Shown here: in pieces, positions 1-12,069 of the stretch
How the letters are laid out: each line of letters starts with the position of its first letter
Numbering within the stretch: position 1 is the first letter of the stretch
NCBI RefSeq assembly: GCF_009389715.1
Contig: NC_052399.1
Coordinates: forward strand, 24,995,146 to 25,059,145
Origin: Phoenix dactylifera
Taxonomy: Eukaryota > Streptophyta > Magnoliopsida > Arecales > Arecaceae
DNA: 64,000 nt
Direction: 5' to 3'
Notes under the pieces: model-generated
The model's input: the letters and a program-made list of their open reading frames with translations, nothing else
The model's database searches: none
What the model was told of the DNA's origin: nothing
Translations under genes and position numbers: made by a program

Positions 1-240
1 CAGAGCATAATAAAATATAATACGTATTAATACATAAATATATGATATAATATAATATTAATGTAATATAATATAATATTATTATAATATAGTACTATAA
101 CATTATGTATTATAGAATAATAATTTAATATAATATTAAATTATTTAACATAACATATCAATGTATTATGATATAATGTAATATAATATTATATTTATAG
201 TATAATACAATAATAAATATATAAAATATTATAATTATTA
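1..240. repeat. AT-rich low-complexity DNA
   Basis: Almost pure A/T made of overlapping TATAATA-like words, with no reading frame of note. The AT-rich character continues to about 450, where a TTTA microsatellite-like stretch occurs (about 335-358, and imperfectly to 445). No gene is visible in the first 450 bases. Confidence 0.85.
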
Positions 241-639
241 GTGTAAATTAATTTTTCATCCTTCTAATGGCCATTTATCTTTCTAACAAATTTTCTAGCT
301 AGGTGATAAAATTGGTTAAATAATTACTAATATTTTTATTTATTTATTTATTTATTTAGATCAGATTATTTGCCACTCACTCATTATTTTTCTTTTTATT
401 TATTTTATTTAGTTATTTATTTTATTTATTTATTATTTTATTTTATTGAAATATAGAAGGGTCACCGGCCATGGGTGGTGGCCGGCATAGTGGTTGTCAC
501 TGTGGGCAGCCACGAGCTCCCAAAAAAAACGAAAAAAAAAAAGAAGAGGAAGAAGGAATAGAGGCGGTAGCGTTGAGAGGAAGAAGAAGATAGAGAGGGA
601 GAGGGAGAGGATGGGTGAGAGAGGAAGAGGTGGGATAAG

Positions 640-893
640 GGTTTTGGGGAAAAAAGTAAGATTTAAATGGAGGTATTTTGGTCTAAAAAACAGCTTTCCG
701 ACAAAGCTGAAAACAACATTTTCTAAAAGCTCCAAATTGGAGCTTCTCCCCAAAAGCTGTTTTCAGCTTCCCGCAAAAGCTGAAACAGCTTTTCGAAAAT
801 TTTATCAAACATCATTTTTATCTAAAAGTATTTTTGGAGGGCCAGAAAGTGCTTTTTGACCCTCCAAAAGCTTCCCCAAATAGGGCCTATGTC
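640..893. mobile_element. MITE-like fragment with strong internal hairpin
   Basis: The stretch is built from repeated AAAGCT/AGCTTT words. Bases 752-769 and about 777-794 are a near-perfect inverted repeat that would form a long hairpin. It ends with a terminus of the form CTTCCCCAAATAGGGCC, which resembles the ends of hAT-type non-autonomous elements common in plants. I could not find the matching left terminus or a target duplication, so it may be truncated. The short ORFs over it come from purine-rich sequence. Confidence 0.5.
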
Positions 894-951
894 TGTCGTC
901 GGATCCAGGTGCTTTAATTGTATTTTGTGGGATGGTCCACTTTTTTCCCCA

Positions 952-1450
952 TCAACGAGCAGCAAATAAGGCGACCCAATTAGCAGCTTGGTTCACCTCC
1001 CGAAGGACATGTCTGCATAGCACTTCCACGGTATCCGGCGCGTGTCATCTAGAAGCGTTGGGTTTCTTTTTCTGTTTTAAGGGAACTGGATGAAATACAT
1101 TGCCATGCCAAGAGCCCATGAAAGGAGAAATTATATTGAGCAAGCAAGCACTCCACTTCCTCTACCGAGCGGATGGTGGAGAGCTTTCTTAGACAAGAAT
1201 GATCCATGATATTAATACATTCATTCAGGTATGATGTTGAATAATGGGCATATGATGAACATGAACATCTTATTCTAACGAGTTTACGGGCTAAAACTAT
1301 GTAATTTCGCACCTTCCACATTTTCCATACAAACATCGAAACTATCAGATCCCAAAGCACTCGGTTAGTCTTCTGGGCGAGGTTATCTCGCCATGTCGAC
1401 CATGAGATCCCCACTGGTAGGGCTCTATTCCTAATATTGAACTTGGACAA
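952..1450 (-). pseudogene. LINE (L1-type) remnant: end of ORF2 with RNase H tail
   Basis: Read on the minus strand, 1450-1049 contains WKMWKVRN, the tryptophan/arginine-rich motif seen near the end of plant L1 ORF2 between the zinc-binding region and RNase H. Just downstream, about 1030-952, a second frame reads HVLREVNQAANWVALFAAR followed by a stop. This is the conserved C-terminal end of the RNase H domain of plant L1 elements. The two parts are out of frame, so the copy is dead. The 5' part of the element is missing. Confidence 0.75.
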
Positions 1451-2394
1451 AAGCTCATTCGAGAAATCTCACTCGCGGAAAACAACATAAAAAGGAAATA
1501 GGTGCTAGTTCTCTGTCATTTGCTTGCGAGATTAGGATGTGGGTGGCACGAGCTCTTCGTCATTTGCTGAGGGGGATGGCTGGCAATTCCCTTTTTCTTT
1601 TTCTTTTTTTTAACTTACACTAAGATAGTCAAGCACATGATGTGGCAAAAAATATTTAGCCCAGTATACCGTGGTACATCGAGCATAGAATATAATTTCT
1701 TCTAAAAAAAAGAGAGAATTTTTTATATAATTTTTTTTTGTCATAAAAAATTGACATAGTGCACAGATTTTGGAAAAGTAATGGAGCAATCTTTCAAAAT
1801 CATGACATAAAGAAAGTGCCCAAATTTATATCCTTTCAAAGGATATTTCGAACTCGGAAAATACTTGGTGCATTCTTAAACATAACCTTGTAGACAGCAA
1901 ATTGCTCAAATCCTCCATGGAACATAAATGGAGAAGGGCATAAGAAGGGTTTTAATTTGAATCTGAAAAAGAAAATATCTAGAGTAATCCATAAGTTTTA
2001 CCTCTATAGCCAGCAAATAACTTGATGCCCTGTGGGACATGCATGGAGAGGCCAACCTGGGGGTTTAATTTGGAATTGGAAAAGCAGTATTCTTTAGATA
2101 CGAGAAGTCTCAAGTTTTGACTCCTGAAATTTATTCTTCATCAAAGTTAGGAATGATAGTTTGAGAGGTGCTGGTCATTGCCCCATTATAGTACCAGGTT
2201 CCTCTCTCATAAATAATGGACTCAAATATTATGCACTTGTGAGTTCTCACTAATAGCTCAAAAGATAACTGGTGTATAAACAAGCAAATGCAAATGTTTG
2301 AGTCTCTGATCCTTGTAAATACATTCGAATTCCTATGATGTTGTTGTAGACGCCCCTAGCTGTAGCAGGGCCAAGTAAATTCTTGAATTGGTTG
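1451..2394. other. No gene seen
   Basis: AT-rich DNA with frequent stops in all frames. I see no coding motif, structural RNA or clear repeat here. Confidence 0.6.
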
Positions 2395-2560
2395 CATAGT
2401 AATCCAACCCCTAGACCAACATAATTCTAGCCCTAAACCACCCAATCCAACTCTAGACCACCTGATAAACCCTTAGACCACACGATCCGATGCCCAACCA
2501 CCTTATTCAACACTAAACCACCTGATCCTAATCCTAGATCACCCAATCCTGATCCTCCCA
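2395..2560. repeat. Degenerate short tandem repeat (CTAGACCACC-type)
   Basis: About eight imperfect copies of a 17-25 base unit around the words CTAGACCACCTGATCC / CTAAACCACCCAATCC. The unit length drifts. It does not encode a sustained protein repeat. Confidence 0.6.
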
Positions 2561-2696
2561 ACTGACCTAACCCGCCAGCCAAACACATCAAATAAGCTCA
2601 ATTCCTACACTTTGCACCCCAAATTGAAGCTATCGTGGATTTTTTTATAGGATTATGCCAAGCCAACATATCATGAGTGCGTCCGTAAATCTCATA

Positions 2697-2860
2697 ACCA
2701 ATGGTTGTATGGAAAGTAATGGTACCGCCTCAGAACCGAAATACTAAGGTAAACCGACCTGGTTTTGCACCAGATCGGCTCGGCACTGCTTCAATCAGAC
2801 AGTTCACCTCGATTCGGCAGACTATGGGTAAACCGATGGTTGTATGGAAAGTGATTGTGT
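2697..2860. repeat. Pair of direct repeats about 132 bp apart
   Basis: The words ATGGTTGTATGGAAAGT near 2701 and 2836 are the same and lie in the same local context (AACCAATGG / AACCGATGG). The interval encodes no recognisable product. It may be an internal duplication in the LTR-like sequence that leads into the gag-like remnant downstream. Confidence 0.5.
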
Positions 2861-2881
2861 GTTATGGACATTTAGGCCTAA

Positions 2882-2883
<2 letters not shown>

Positions 2884-2923
<40 letters not shown>
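2884..2923. repeat. (GA)n microsatellite
   Basis: About 20 uninterrupted GA dinucleotides. Several short ORFs that cross it are artefacts of the repeat. Confidence 0.95.
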
Positions 2924-2928
<5 letters not shown>

Positions 2929-3059
2929 TTGGAGAGAAGGAACCAACGTCAGAGGTTAGTTCAAGAAGTTTCAACAAGACAGACACCCTCAAAATTCCTA
3001 CCTTAGCCATTAGATTTAATCTATGGCTGAGAACTTATTTGTATTAAGTTTTCTAAAGG

Positions 3060-3960
3060 AAGAAACTTATCTATAAATAATAGATTTGAAAGGATAAAAG
3101 AATATTTAGAGGATTTTCCAGCCAACACCTTCCTTTTTTGGCATGTCTAGTGGGACATTTTAGGTACCTATTATTATGCCACCGAGAAAAAGGATTGATA
3201 ATCCATCATCAGGACTACTAGAGAGTCCGTCACACCAGCAGTCGCCAAGTTCCCAGGCCATATGAACTAGTTCCTCCAACCTCTAGGGAGTTGACATCTT
3301 TGGTGACCAGATCGGCTCCACTTCTACTAAGGAGGCTGGCCTTGAAAGATATGTTCCACATGCAGAAATGATTCATCCGCTACCTAGTTCCTACCAGAAA
3401 ATGATTATGCAGTTCAAATCCTACATGGATGAAAGCTAGTGCGGCCAATTAGAAGTATTCACATATCAAGTGCCTGCTATATTAAGGTCACTTATGGAAC
3501 GACACAATGTATCTTTGGATGTGATAACAGCAAGAGCAAATATTATGTGCCATAGTATGCTTTGATGCTTATTGTGGTAAAATTGGCTGGTCTTATCCTT
3601 GCAGAGAGCAAATCAATATAGCAAATTTTACAATATGAAAATGTTGAGGTCCTCAAGAAATGTAATTTTCAATTTTTGGCCTATAAGATGAATAAGGCTT
3701 AAGACCACTTTAGAGAGTTCTCGGGAGTTATAGACCGATGTGATGAGGAAGGTACCTTATAAGTCAATTCAAGAGGTCAGACTGAATAGGCAATCACCGA
3801 TGGCTCGATCAACATCAGGACGATAATGGAACCTAAGATGGATTACGGCCATTCGGGTTTGCCAATAAGCTTCTAGGAAAAAATTTGGTGGAATCATGCC
3901 AATATATAGCCCTGCTATCAGAACTAGTCATTCCCTTGGGGCAACGGATGGAGGGTAACA
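3060..3960 (+). mobile_element. LTR-retrotransposon remnant: LTR end, primer-site-like region and decayed gag
   Basis: A TATAAATA box lies near 3070. Near 3137 the sequence reads TTGGCATGTCTAGTGGGACA, which resembles the primer-binding junction region of plant Ty3/gypsy elements. An ATG at about 3177 opens a frame starting MPPRKRIDNPSSG and continues, with several stops, into gag-like text such as QKMIMQFKSYMDES and LRSLMERHNVSLDVI. No intact frame remains. The family call rests on overall appearance only. Confidence 0.45.
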
Positions 3961-4026
3961 GTTCAATCCACCTACATTGCAACTTAACCTATTTTGAGGG
4001 CTGGAGGGTAACCACCCCAGTGGTTA

Positions 4027-4607
4027 TGATGGCGGACCACTGCAGGGAGAAGAGAGAAAGAGGAAGAAAAAGAAAAGGAAGAGAAAGAAGAGGTTATAGA
4101 GACACAGGAAGAAGAGGTTATAAAGATGCAGGAAGAAGAGAAGAGGAGGAAGAAGAAGAAGAAGCAGAAAGGAGGCTAGAATTTTTTTATTCAATCATTC
4201 AATCTCCTCGTACATGAAAGGGTTGGCCTTTATATAGATCTTACATTATGACCAAGTGAAGTTAATCAATTGACGACATACCAAAATTGGACCCTCAATC
4301 CGTTGACTAAGTCAACCGATTGATTACGTACCAAAATCGATCCAATCACTCAATCTAATTACTTGACTCAATTGACTTGATTAATAACAAAACAACTAAC
4401 CAAATTGACTTGACTAAGACAAAAATAAATAATGCAATAAAATAAAATAAAAGTGACTCAGACTCAAATGGACTCAATCTGAGTCTGAGTCAATCTAGTG
4501 GCTCAGGATCCTCTCGTAACCATAATGATGTCAGTCCTTGGTACGAACGTGAGTGAGTGGCTATAATGGCTCGATCGTCTGATCGAACGGCTCTGATATC
4601 CCCATCA
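4027..4607 (-). mobile_element. Diverged LTR related to the LTRs of the element at 27734-31979
   Basis: On the minus strand it begins TGATGGGGATATCAGAGCC at 4607, which matches the start of the intronic element's LTR (TGATGGGGACATCAGAGCC). Further blocks also correspond, such as GATCCTGAGCC followed by GACTCAGACTC. A TATA box (TATATAAAGG) lies near 4230 and a CTTCTTCTTCC-rich 3' part follows, as in the other LTR. It ends in ATCA near 4027. I found no matching 5-bp target duplication and no internal region, so it is a solo or truncated LTR. Confidence 0.6.
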
Positions 4608-7600
4608 ATATTCCAATCTGAATTTAATGCAAATTATCAGGCATGGATCATGCAAATGGGATCCAGTAGACATTGGATCAAAGACAAATCTCCAAAAAGC
4701 TCAACAGCATTGCATATCCAAGGCTAATATGCCAAAATTGACAAATGTGTTGCTTTTTCAATGAACATGCAACATTTAATCTCTTTCTTTTGAGAATCAG
4801 GACAAGTGCATCTCCAAAAATGGAACACATTTTTTCAAGTCTTAGGCATGATTCTATTATTTTAATCTTTTTTTTGTCCCGAGGCTGATGTTTTTGCACA
4901 CAAAAAAGAAAAATATTTTTTGTCTGTGGAGGGCTGGCTTATATGACCATCACTAGATACTTTGCCTTGTTGCCATCTTATGACAACCCTTGCCAGTTCT
5001 TTCCTCCTTGGCAACCCACTCCACCAATCCCATTTGTGACAATGTCCACATTGGTCTCTCCCTAGCCCCTTAAGTCGCACATGGATGGCATCCACTTCCA
5101 TTCCACCTTTTCAACTATCTCTGTCCAACTATGCTCTAATGACATCCCATCACTCCACCGCATCCCCTTGGCCCAAGAAGAAAAGAAAAACAAAAACAAA
5201 AAGAAGACGAGGAGAAAAAGAACAAAAAAAAGGGTTCCTCCAACCCATCATGCACACCAACAGACCCTCCAATCTTAAATCTAAACTATTATCCACCACA
5301 TTGCTATCAGTAAACTGATTAACAAGCACCCCTGAGTTTTCCAACCAACATAAGCAAACTAGGAGTGGCAAAGAAGTGCTCTTAAAAGAAAAAAAAAAAA
5401 GAGAAAAGAAAAAGGAAGAAGGCTTGGACTTGAGGATTCTAAGAAACACCTAGAGCTAATAGTATAAAATAATATAATATAAAATCAGAAATAAATGTTC
5501 ACATATTCTGTTTCTTTTTTTTTCACCTTCTTTTGGGTGAATCTAGTGTCTATATGTTAGAATTGTTAGGAGTTTGATAAAGATACAAAGTAGCATAAAG
5601 GAAAACTGATAATAGAACAAAGGTCCATGCTATATCTAAGTCGTAGCAATTTTTGAAGCATGGTTGGAAATGGTATAGGAAGCAACAAGAAGCATGAGTT
5701 TGAGAAGCAGGAGGATTCCAATGCACGTGTGCCACCCGAAATAAATGATTCTTATTTCTGAAATTCTTCAACTAAGTATAAGGTGTGGTCTAAAAGAGCA
5801 ATGCATGGTCGCATATTTTATTTGTGAAGATTGACAAAATGATCACATCTAACATTGCAAGTCTCTAACATTCTGGGCAAGAGTATAAAACAATAGTATT
5901 GTGTCATAATACACCTTAGTTAAAATTGAAAAGGAGCGCAAGAGTGAATTTGGAAGCAACAGCAAGGTATTGAGACTTTATAAAGAAATTAGGGAGTGAC
6001 AATGTGTAAGAGTACTTGTATGTATGATGCATTTGATAATCTCACAAACAACATGACACATGGACTAAAAAAATGATCAAATAACAAGCATTTTGACTTT
6101 GAATTCAGTCTTTTCTATATATGGGAGTAGGTGGAAAAAAGAGAGCTTTGGCATGCTAACATAAAGATTATGATTACTGATATAATACATGAAGTCTCCT
6201 TCTGAACTTGGGACATGTATGGAAATGTTTGCTCCTATATTAACAAGCAGTGATATGGCTACACTCTTTAAGATATACTCGAGGTTTCACAGGAAAGTGC
6301 TATATGAAGGATTCAATAATGTTGGAAACAGCCCCGTATCATGATACAACAAATAATAAAACAGCTAAAGTGGAGCAGCTTTAGTGATAAGAGGAGCTAA
6401 AGGTGGTGGATGCCCTACAAGACAATGTGGTCAGGGATGTATACGTAAACAATGAACTCATAATGGAAACATACTGAAAAAGAGAACAATCTAAGTCGTC
6501 ATGGTTCTTGCAACAAGTCCTATGGCCTCTAGTCCTAGGACTTGTTGATTAGCACTAGCTTTGACGATAGATTGAAGAAGCAAGGTTTTTGTAGCAACCT
6601 GTGCCACCTGCTGCAAAAGACGATTCAATAAGGTACCGGTACAGTACAAGGCTTTGTTACAGTATTGTACGGAAACATGTACAGCTACTGTCTTGCCTCT
6701 AGTACCTTACCAGGTGTCCACATGGGGGCTTATCATGCACGGAAGCTACCAATATGTGGTCCAATAATATATTCAAAATTCCAAGCAATAAGTCAGCATT
6801 TAACTAGTGCTGCATTAACATCTTCCTCTAACCATCTGCAAGTTTGAGACTCTTGGTTATTGACACAGGTGCTCAAAACAAGTAAATGGAGCATATGTTC
6901 TTACCATATATTCCTCTACCTAATTTGCAAATAACCTCAGCAAAATCATCCACTAGTGTTGCCAAAATAGGATTTGTTCCCTACACAAGTGTGTGCCAAT
7001 TCCAGGAAACAAGTCAGCTTCCAGTCGATGATACATAAGCAACTTCCTCTAACAATTTCCAAGTTCAAGTCCCTTGTTTATCATCACAGGTGCTTCAAAC
7101 AGTTAAGTGGAGAAATTGTCTTTATTGCTTGTCTTACCAGATTTACCAATAACCTTAACAAGTTCGTCCCTTAAGGTTGCCAAATTGAGATTGCTCAACC
7201 TCTTTTCAGTTTGCATTTCCATTTTTCTTACTTATACCCAAACTACCTATGACCTTATTGTTGCAAGCAAAGCAACAAGAACATTAAATTATAGAATTAC
7301 CTAATTTCCAACTCATTATGTCCTTTAGGATTTACAACAAGAAGATAGATAGTAAGTAGGCTTACATTACACAAAACACGAATTCAGATGACTTGCTTAA
7401 AATGAATCTATTTCTTCATGTTTAATGGTAACATGGGTTTAAGCATTCTTCTTTGCAATTTAAAATGGATGATCCCGAACTTGTCCTTTAGATCTAAAAT
7501 TTTCTGAAAGAAATGTGACTTAGGAGTGAACAGCTACAAAACAAGAATGACAAAGTGCTCCATTTGATTTTGCTCATTCAGACACGAGGATCCTTCTTGA

Positions 7601-9510
7601 TTTCCAAAGCCATCAGGCTTCTTGCATTCTATAGTTTTTATTTATCTTCTTTTCTATGACCTGGCTATATATAACAAAAAGAATAATTATTTTTATCTAA
7701 ATTCTTTCATGCAGAGAGCAGAACTCAATTTAATCCAGCAATTAGATTCTGACATTTGTGATGCATCTAAACATTCTTATAAGTTTCAGGATTTGTTCAG
7801 AATGCTATAATAAGATCTCTTAGATCTATTATCATAATGGCATAATTTAGCATAAACATTGTAAAATCCTTAACATAACATTGACTCTTGATAATCAAAG
7901 ACAAAACCTATATCTTTTTAGCATCATGGCTTTCCAGAATGTTACCTTATAACAAAATGCTTTTCTCTGTTTTGAAAGTTTTGGTGCCTTCTGAAGTGTT
8001 ATTTCCACAAACTTCATTATTCTCACTTCCTAATATGGTGTTCTAGCATGTGCTCTTTTCATTGCTTCAACCATCGAGTTAATAAAATGATCAATAGGTT
8101 TATGAGATTGTAATCTTTGGTTATTAGCACACATAAGGGTGACATTTTTACTATAGTTAGCAACATGAGGAGAGATTTTCAAGTGCAGAAACACCATGCC
8201 AAGGTAATCCTTTAAATTCAATTGAGGAAAATCAATCCACAGAATATCCTTTAAAGTATAAGCCTACAGCAGTCAATTATGTTTCTGTGCCAATTCTAGT
8301 CATTTCAGAATATGTTTCCACAATAAAATTCAAAAGCTAGAAGTTTCTGAGATGAAAGAAAATTACATGTTGTTGGAATTGGACTGTAAATTGAGAATAT
8401 GATGATGTTCTGCTGACCAATTTTGAAATGTAGGACCTAATTCTATAGAAAGATGTATAAGATGCTAGAAAGCAAGAATTATGGACTTCATTTTTTTGAT
8501 TGGAAAGCTATATGATAGTTATAAGGGATGAAAATAGAAAAGAAAAACCACAGGAGGAACTGAGAATATAGACAGTAGGAGAAAGCTTGTGGGAAATAGA
8601 ATAAAACAACTAGTAATGCCCAACCATCTTTATGTCAAAGTGCCAGGCTAGGCTTTTTGGAGACATTCATAGAATGGAATCACTATATGAAAGAAGATGA
8701 AGCTCCATTTTGTTTTTATTGACTCCTAAGGGCACCATTTTACTAAAATACTACTACATAATGAGTAAGCACATCATATCACAAAATTTAATAAACAAAG
8801 GTGTACAAGACAACTGTCTTTAGTCAAGTATGTTGAGACTCCTGTCACATAATACAAAGTAGCCAACCACTAACTTCTAAAATTGGAATCTAGTTGGTAG
8901 GACTCTTGAAAAGAAAAATACTGGAAAATCACTGCAAAACTTCATATCCTGTTAGCCTACTAGCGTTGGCCAATTGTTCCCATATTAGCAAAATTAAAAA
9001 AAGAAGATGGTAATTCTAGGTTCCCTAGGAGTCCTATAAAAGAAATTAAAGGAAAAGGGAAAGATGAGAGCGGCTGACATAATCAAAGAAGACCTTTGGG
9101 TGGTCGAACATTAACTGGCCCCTTTCATCTTCTTCACACATAACTTCACGTTGTCCCTATCCTTACTCATGAATCTTCATTTTGTCTTCTTTTGTGCCGC
9201 TAACACCACTCTACAAGAGGTTCTAGGTTTGATTATTGGGTGGTGCATCCCAAGTATTTTGACCTGGATAATTATAGTTACATGTGGATCAAACTCCCTT
9301 TCTCTCTCATAAAAAAGGAAAGGAAAGGATAGCAGATTATCTGAAATCATGAATACGAACAATATTGAAGTTATCATGGGATGGACCACTCCTCTGGACT
9401 TATCAAGATTTAAACATCATAATTTCCACTAGAGCATATATTTGCCTTCCATGGGGCATATATTTTCCAATCACAAAGCTCAAGAGGGGGAGGGAGGAAG
9501 CTTAATTAGA
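4608..9510. other. Long stretch with no recognisable gene
   Basis: AT-rich intergenic DNA. ORFs of 60-99 codons over 5081-5449 come from an A/G-rich tract and show no protein-like motif. Around 6632-6680 there is a short palindromic word cluster (GGTACCGGTACAGTAC), which recurs near 63150-63345. Otherwise I see nothing in this stretch. Confidence 0.5.
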
Positions 9511-9513
9511 CAT

Positions 9514-10110
9514 TAAACTTTTATTCCTCAAATATCAATCCAAAGTTTTAAAAGGTGGCTATGGCATGCAGACAGTCAAGTCACTGTACAGCACATATGC
9601 AGCATGCGGAGTGCATATATGGTACATATATAGTTCATATTTTTAAAATAAATAATATATATAACTATATACTTTAATGGTTAAAGAAAAGAAATAAATC
9701 AATAGATTCAAAAATTATTATATACACACTAATTCATGCCTAACTTTTATTCGTCAAATATTAATCTAAAATCTTAAAAGGCCTTCGCGGTATGCAGGCG
9801 ATGAGTTCACAGCATACCACATATGTGGCATGCAGAGGCATATATGGGTATGTATACAGTTCATAGTTTTAAATATTTTCAAATAAATAACACATAAAAT
9901 TATATACATAAATGTTTAAAGAAAAGAAATAAATCAGTAAATTCAAAAAATATATATATTTTAATACACACTAATTCATGCTTATTTAAGTGGGTCATAT
10001 ATGCAGTTCATAATTTTATTAAAATACATAAATATATAAATTGTTAAAAATAGAAACAAATAGAAAAATTCAGAATAAATAAGAATTAAGTATGCATATT
10101 CAAACTTGAT
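9514..10110. repeat. Tandem repeat, about 228-240 bp unit, 2 full copies plus a decayed third
   Basis: Unit 1 (9514-9740) and unit 2 (9741-9980) both start TAAC/TAAACTTTTATTC, pass through a GCATGCAG...CATATGTGGCATGC segment and a TTAAAGAAAAGAAATAAATC segment, and end CACACTAATTCATGC. A third partial copy follows from about 9985 to 10110. Related GCATATG/GCATGC words recur at 10350-10480. No coding capacity is evident. Confidence 0.8.
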
Positions 10111-11340
10111 TTGAGACTTTTAAGTACATATTCTTAGTTCTAACATGACGTGTTAACCTAATAAAATGAAAATATCATCCTATGAACAATAGATCATGCT
10201 CAATGCAGCAAAGAGTAAACTATAAATTGCATCAAAACATTGTTAGAAGCCTCCAATAAAGTTTAAAAGTTTCACTTTTTCTCCAAAGAAAAAGTTTGGA
10301 CTTTGAAGTACACATTTTATAAAAGAAGTGGCAAAAACATATAGTACTTAAGGTATGCAGGTGCATATGTGCCCACCTAGGCATATCGGCCTGCTTGTGT
10401 GGCCCAGCACATAAAGGGACCGCATATGGCCTGCGCGGCATGGTCCAGGGGCCGCCTCTGCACATGCAGCTGCATAGACTGCTTTTTAGAATAGTGGATG
10501 AATCAGATTACAAATGAAGATCTAAAGAAAAGAATGAAAATAAAAGACCAGATTCTTCCTAGAAAAAAGTTTAGAAAACCGCAAAGGGACTATGAAAGCA
10601 AAGATTTCATGGCATATCAGGTGGCTTGCTCAATTTGTTATGACTCCGATCTGATGAATCCAATTTTACTAGCAGATTAGAATACTATTACCCATCATTA
10701 GTTTATTCATATCATCAGGCAACCATCGAATCCAGCATTACCCCACTTACTTCACCTTCAATGACAAACAATATAGGGAATCAAAGTCATTGTTCAACTT
10801 AAGAGGTTTGGCACATGTACAGCACCATTTCCATTGCAAGCAGAAGGCTACAGGCAACAGTTACAAACAAAGAACTGCTGTTATGTCATTTTTTCCTAAT
10901 AATGAAAACCTTGATTTTGGTGAAATATAATTAATACTACTTTATAACAACAAACCCTTGAGAGCAGCACAAACATATGAAGAACTTACAGCTGCCATAT
11001 AAAAAAGCACTACGAAGTACGAACCTTTTTTTTCCTCAAAAAAAAATATTTCAGAGCTCAAAATTCTGAATGCAATTAACTATCAAATTAGTCTCATAAA
11101 AACCGAAAGAGATATATATCAGGCATATCAAAAACAAAATTGAAAAAATAAATTCTATTAGCAAGCTGCTCGAATAAGTAGAACACAAACAAAAGTGATA
11201 TAAAACAAGAAATGCTCTGCAAACATATGCATTATTACTGCAAGTTGCATAACAGCATATCGTTAAGGCCAATTATATTCAGATAGTCAACTGACACTCT
11301 TTTTTATCCAAATTATATTCACATCCCTTCTGATTTCTAG
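10111..11340. other. No gene seen; 3' flank of the acylphosphatase gene
   Basis: AT-rich DNA. An ORF at 10498-10680 is rich in lysine and has no recognisable domain. The end nearest 11340 probably holds the 3' UTR of the acylphosphatase gene, but I could not place a polyadenylation signal with confidence. Confidence 0.45.
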
Positions 11341-11347
11341 TCAAATT

Positions 11348-11947
11348 TTACATTGTGGGTTTGCGTTCGAAACCTTGGCCGGGATCTTCATTGGAGGGGA
11401 AGGCGTTGAGTGCGGTGACGGCAGCTGCGGGAGGCCCGACCCGGCACCTCTTCTCGACCATCTCGTTGACGGCGTTTGGGTCTCCCGAGAAGAGGGCCTC
11501 GACGGAGCCGTCCCTCCGGTTGCGGACCCAGCCGTTGAGGCCGAGCTCCCGGGCGTTCTGGACCGTCCAGTCGCGGAAGAACACTCCCTGGACCCGGCCC
11601 TTGATCACGACCTTCACCTGGAGCAACGATAACGAAGAGAGAATTTAAGTGGATAGAAAACAGATCAACATATGGGACTAAAAATAAACTAAACATGGAA
11701 GGAAAGAGGAGGGAGAGGAGCGGACGGTTTTTTTGGTTGAGGGAGGCATCGGCGGCGTTGCGGCGGCGGCGAAAGTGTTCATAGCGAGGTTCTGAGAGGC
11801 TCTGTTTCTCCCGAGAGTAATATGGGGGTGGAGGGATCGGGAGAAGAAACTGGCGGCCCGTGGGAACGGTCCGTTCGAGAGTGAGATCGGCATCAGCACT
11901 GTTCCTTTTCCCTGCGTCTTGCGTGGGATGCACGCAGATGGAGGCAT
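11348..11947 (-). CDS. Acylphosphatase, two exons, 163 aa, probable organelle-targeted form
   Basis: Exon 1 is 11947-11726 and exon 2 is 11617-11348, with a 108-bp GT-AG intron; the splice gives PPSTKKT|VKVVIKGRVQG in frame. The enzyme hydrolyses the carboxyl-phosphate bond of acyl phosphates. The acylphosphatase domain covers about residues 73-163. It has the signature GRVQGVFFRDW (81-91) and GWVRNRRDGSVEALFSG (103-119). The catalytic arginine (R89) and asparagine (N107) are both present. It ends near AFPSNEDPGQGFE, as plant acylphosphatases do. Residues 1-55 are rich in Ser, Arg and Pro with few acidic residues and resemble a transit peptide. A downstream Met at residue 56 (about 11782) could start a 108-residue cytosolic form. 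The donor (ACC|GTCCGC) is a weak match to consensus, but it alone restores the family sequence. Confidence 0.95.
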
Positions 11948-12062
11948 CCATCGTTATATGCAGGTGTGAGTTGGAAATGGGCCGGGTCAGCCTTAGGTCC
12001 ATTGGGTCCGGTCGGCTTCGAGAAAGAGATCGGCTCAAGTCTGCCTCGGGTTATACATCCCT
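11948..12062 (-). promoter_or_regulatory. Presumed 5' flank/UTR of the acylphosphatase gene
   Basis: This is the sequence immediately upstream of the chosen ATG on the minus strand. The same frame stays open upstream to about 12038, so the true start could lie slightly further up. I see no clear TATA box. The only support is position. Confidence 0.3.
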
Positions 12063-12069
12063 ATTAAAG

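Noticed and set aside
494..859. 121-codon ORF and its antisense partner (433-753)
   Set aside because: Arg/Lys/Glu-rich text from a GA-rich tract and the MITE-like repeat; no domain and no gene structure.
2822..3047. ORFs across the GA microsatellite
   Set aside because: The protein is mostly a repeated Arg-Glu or Leu-Ser dipeptide produced by the microsatellite.
11388..12038. 216-codon minus-strand ORF over the acylphosphatase locus
   Set aside because: It reads through the intron into the wrong frame of exon 2; the spliced two-exon model restores the family sequence.
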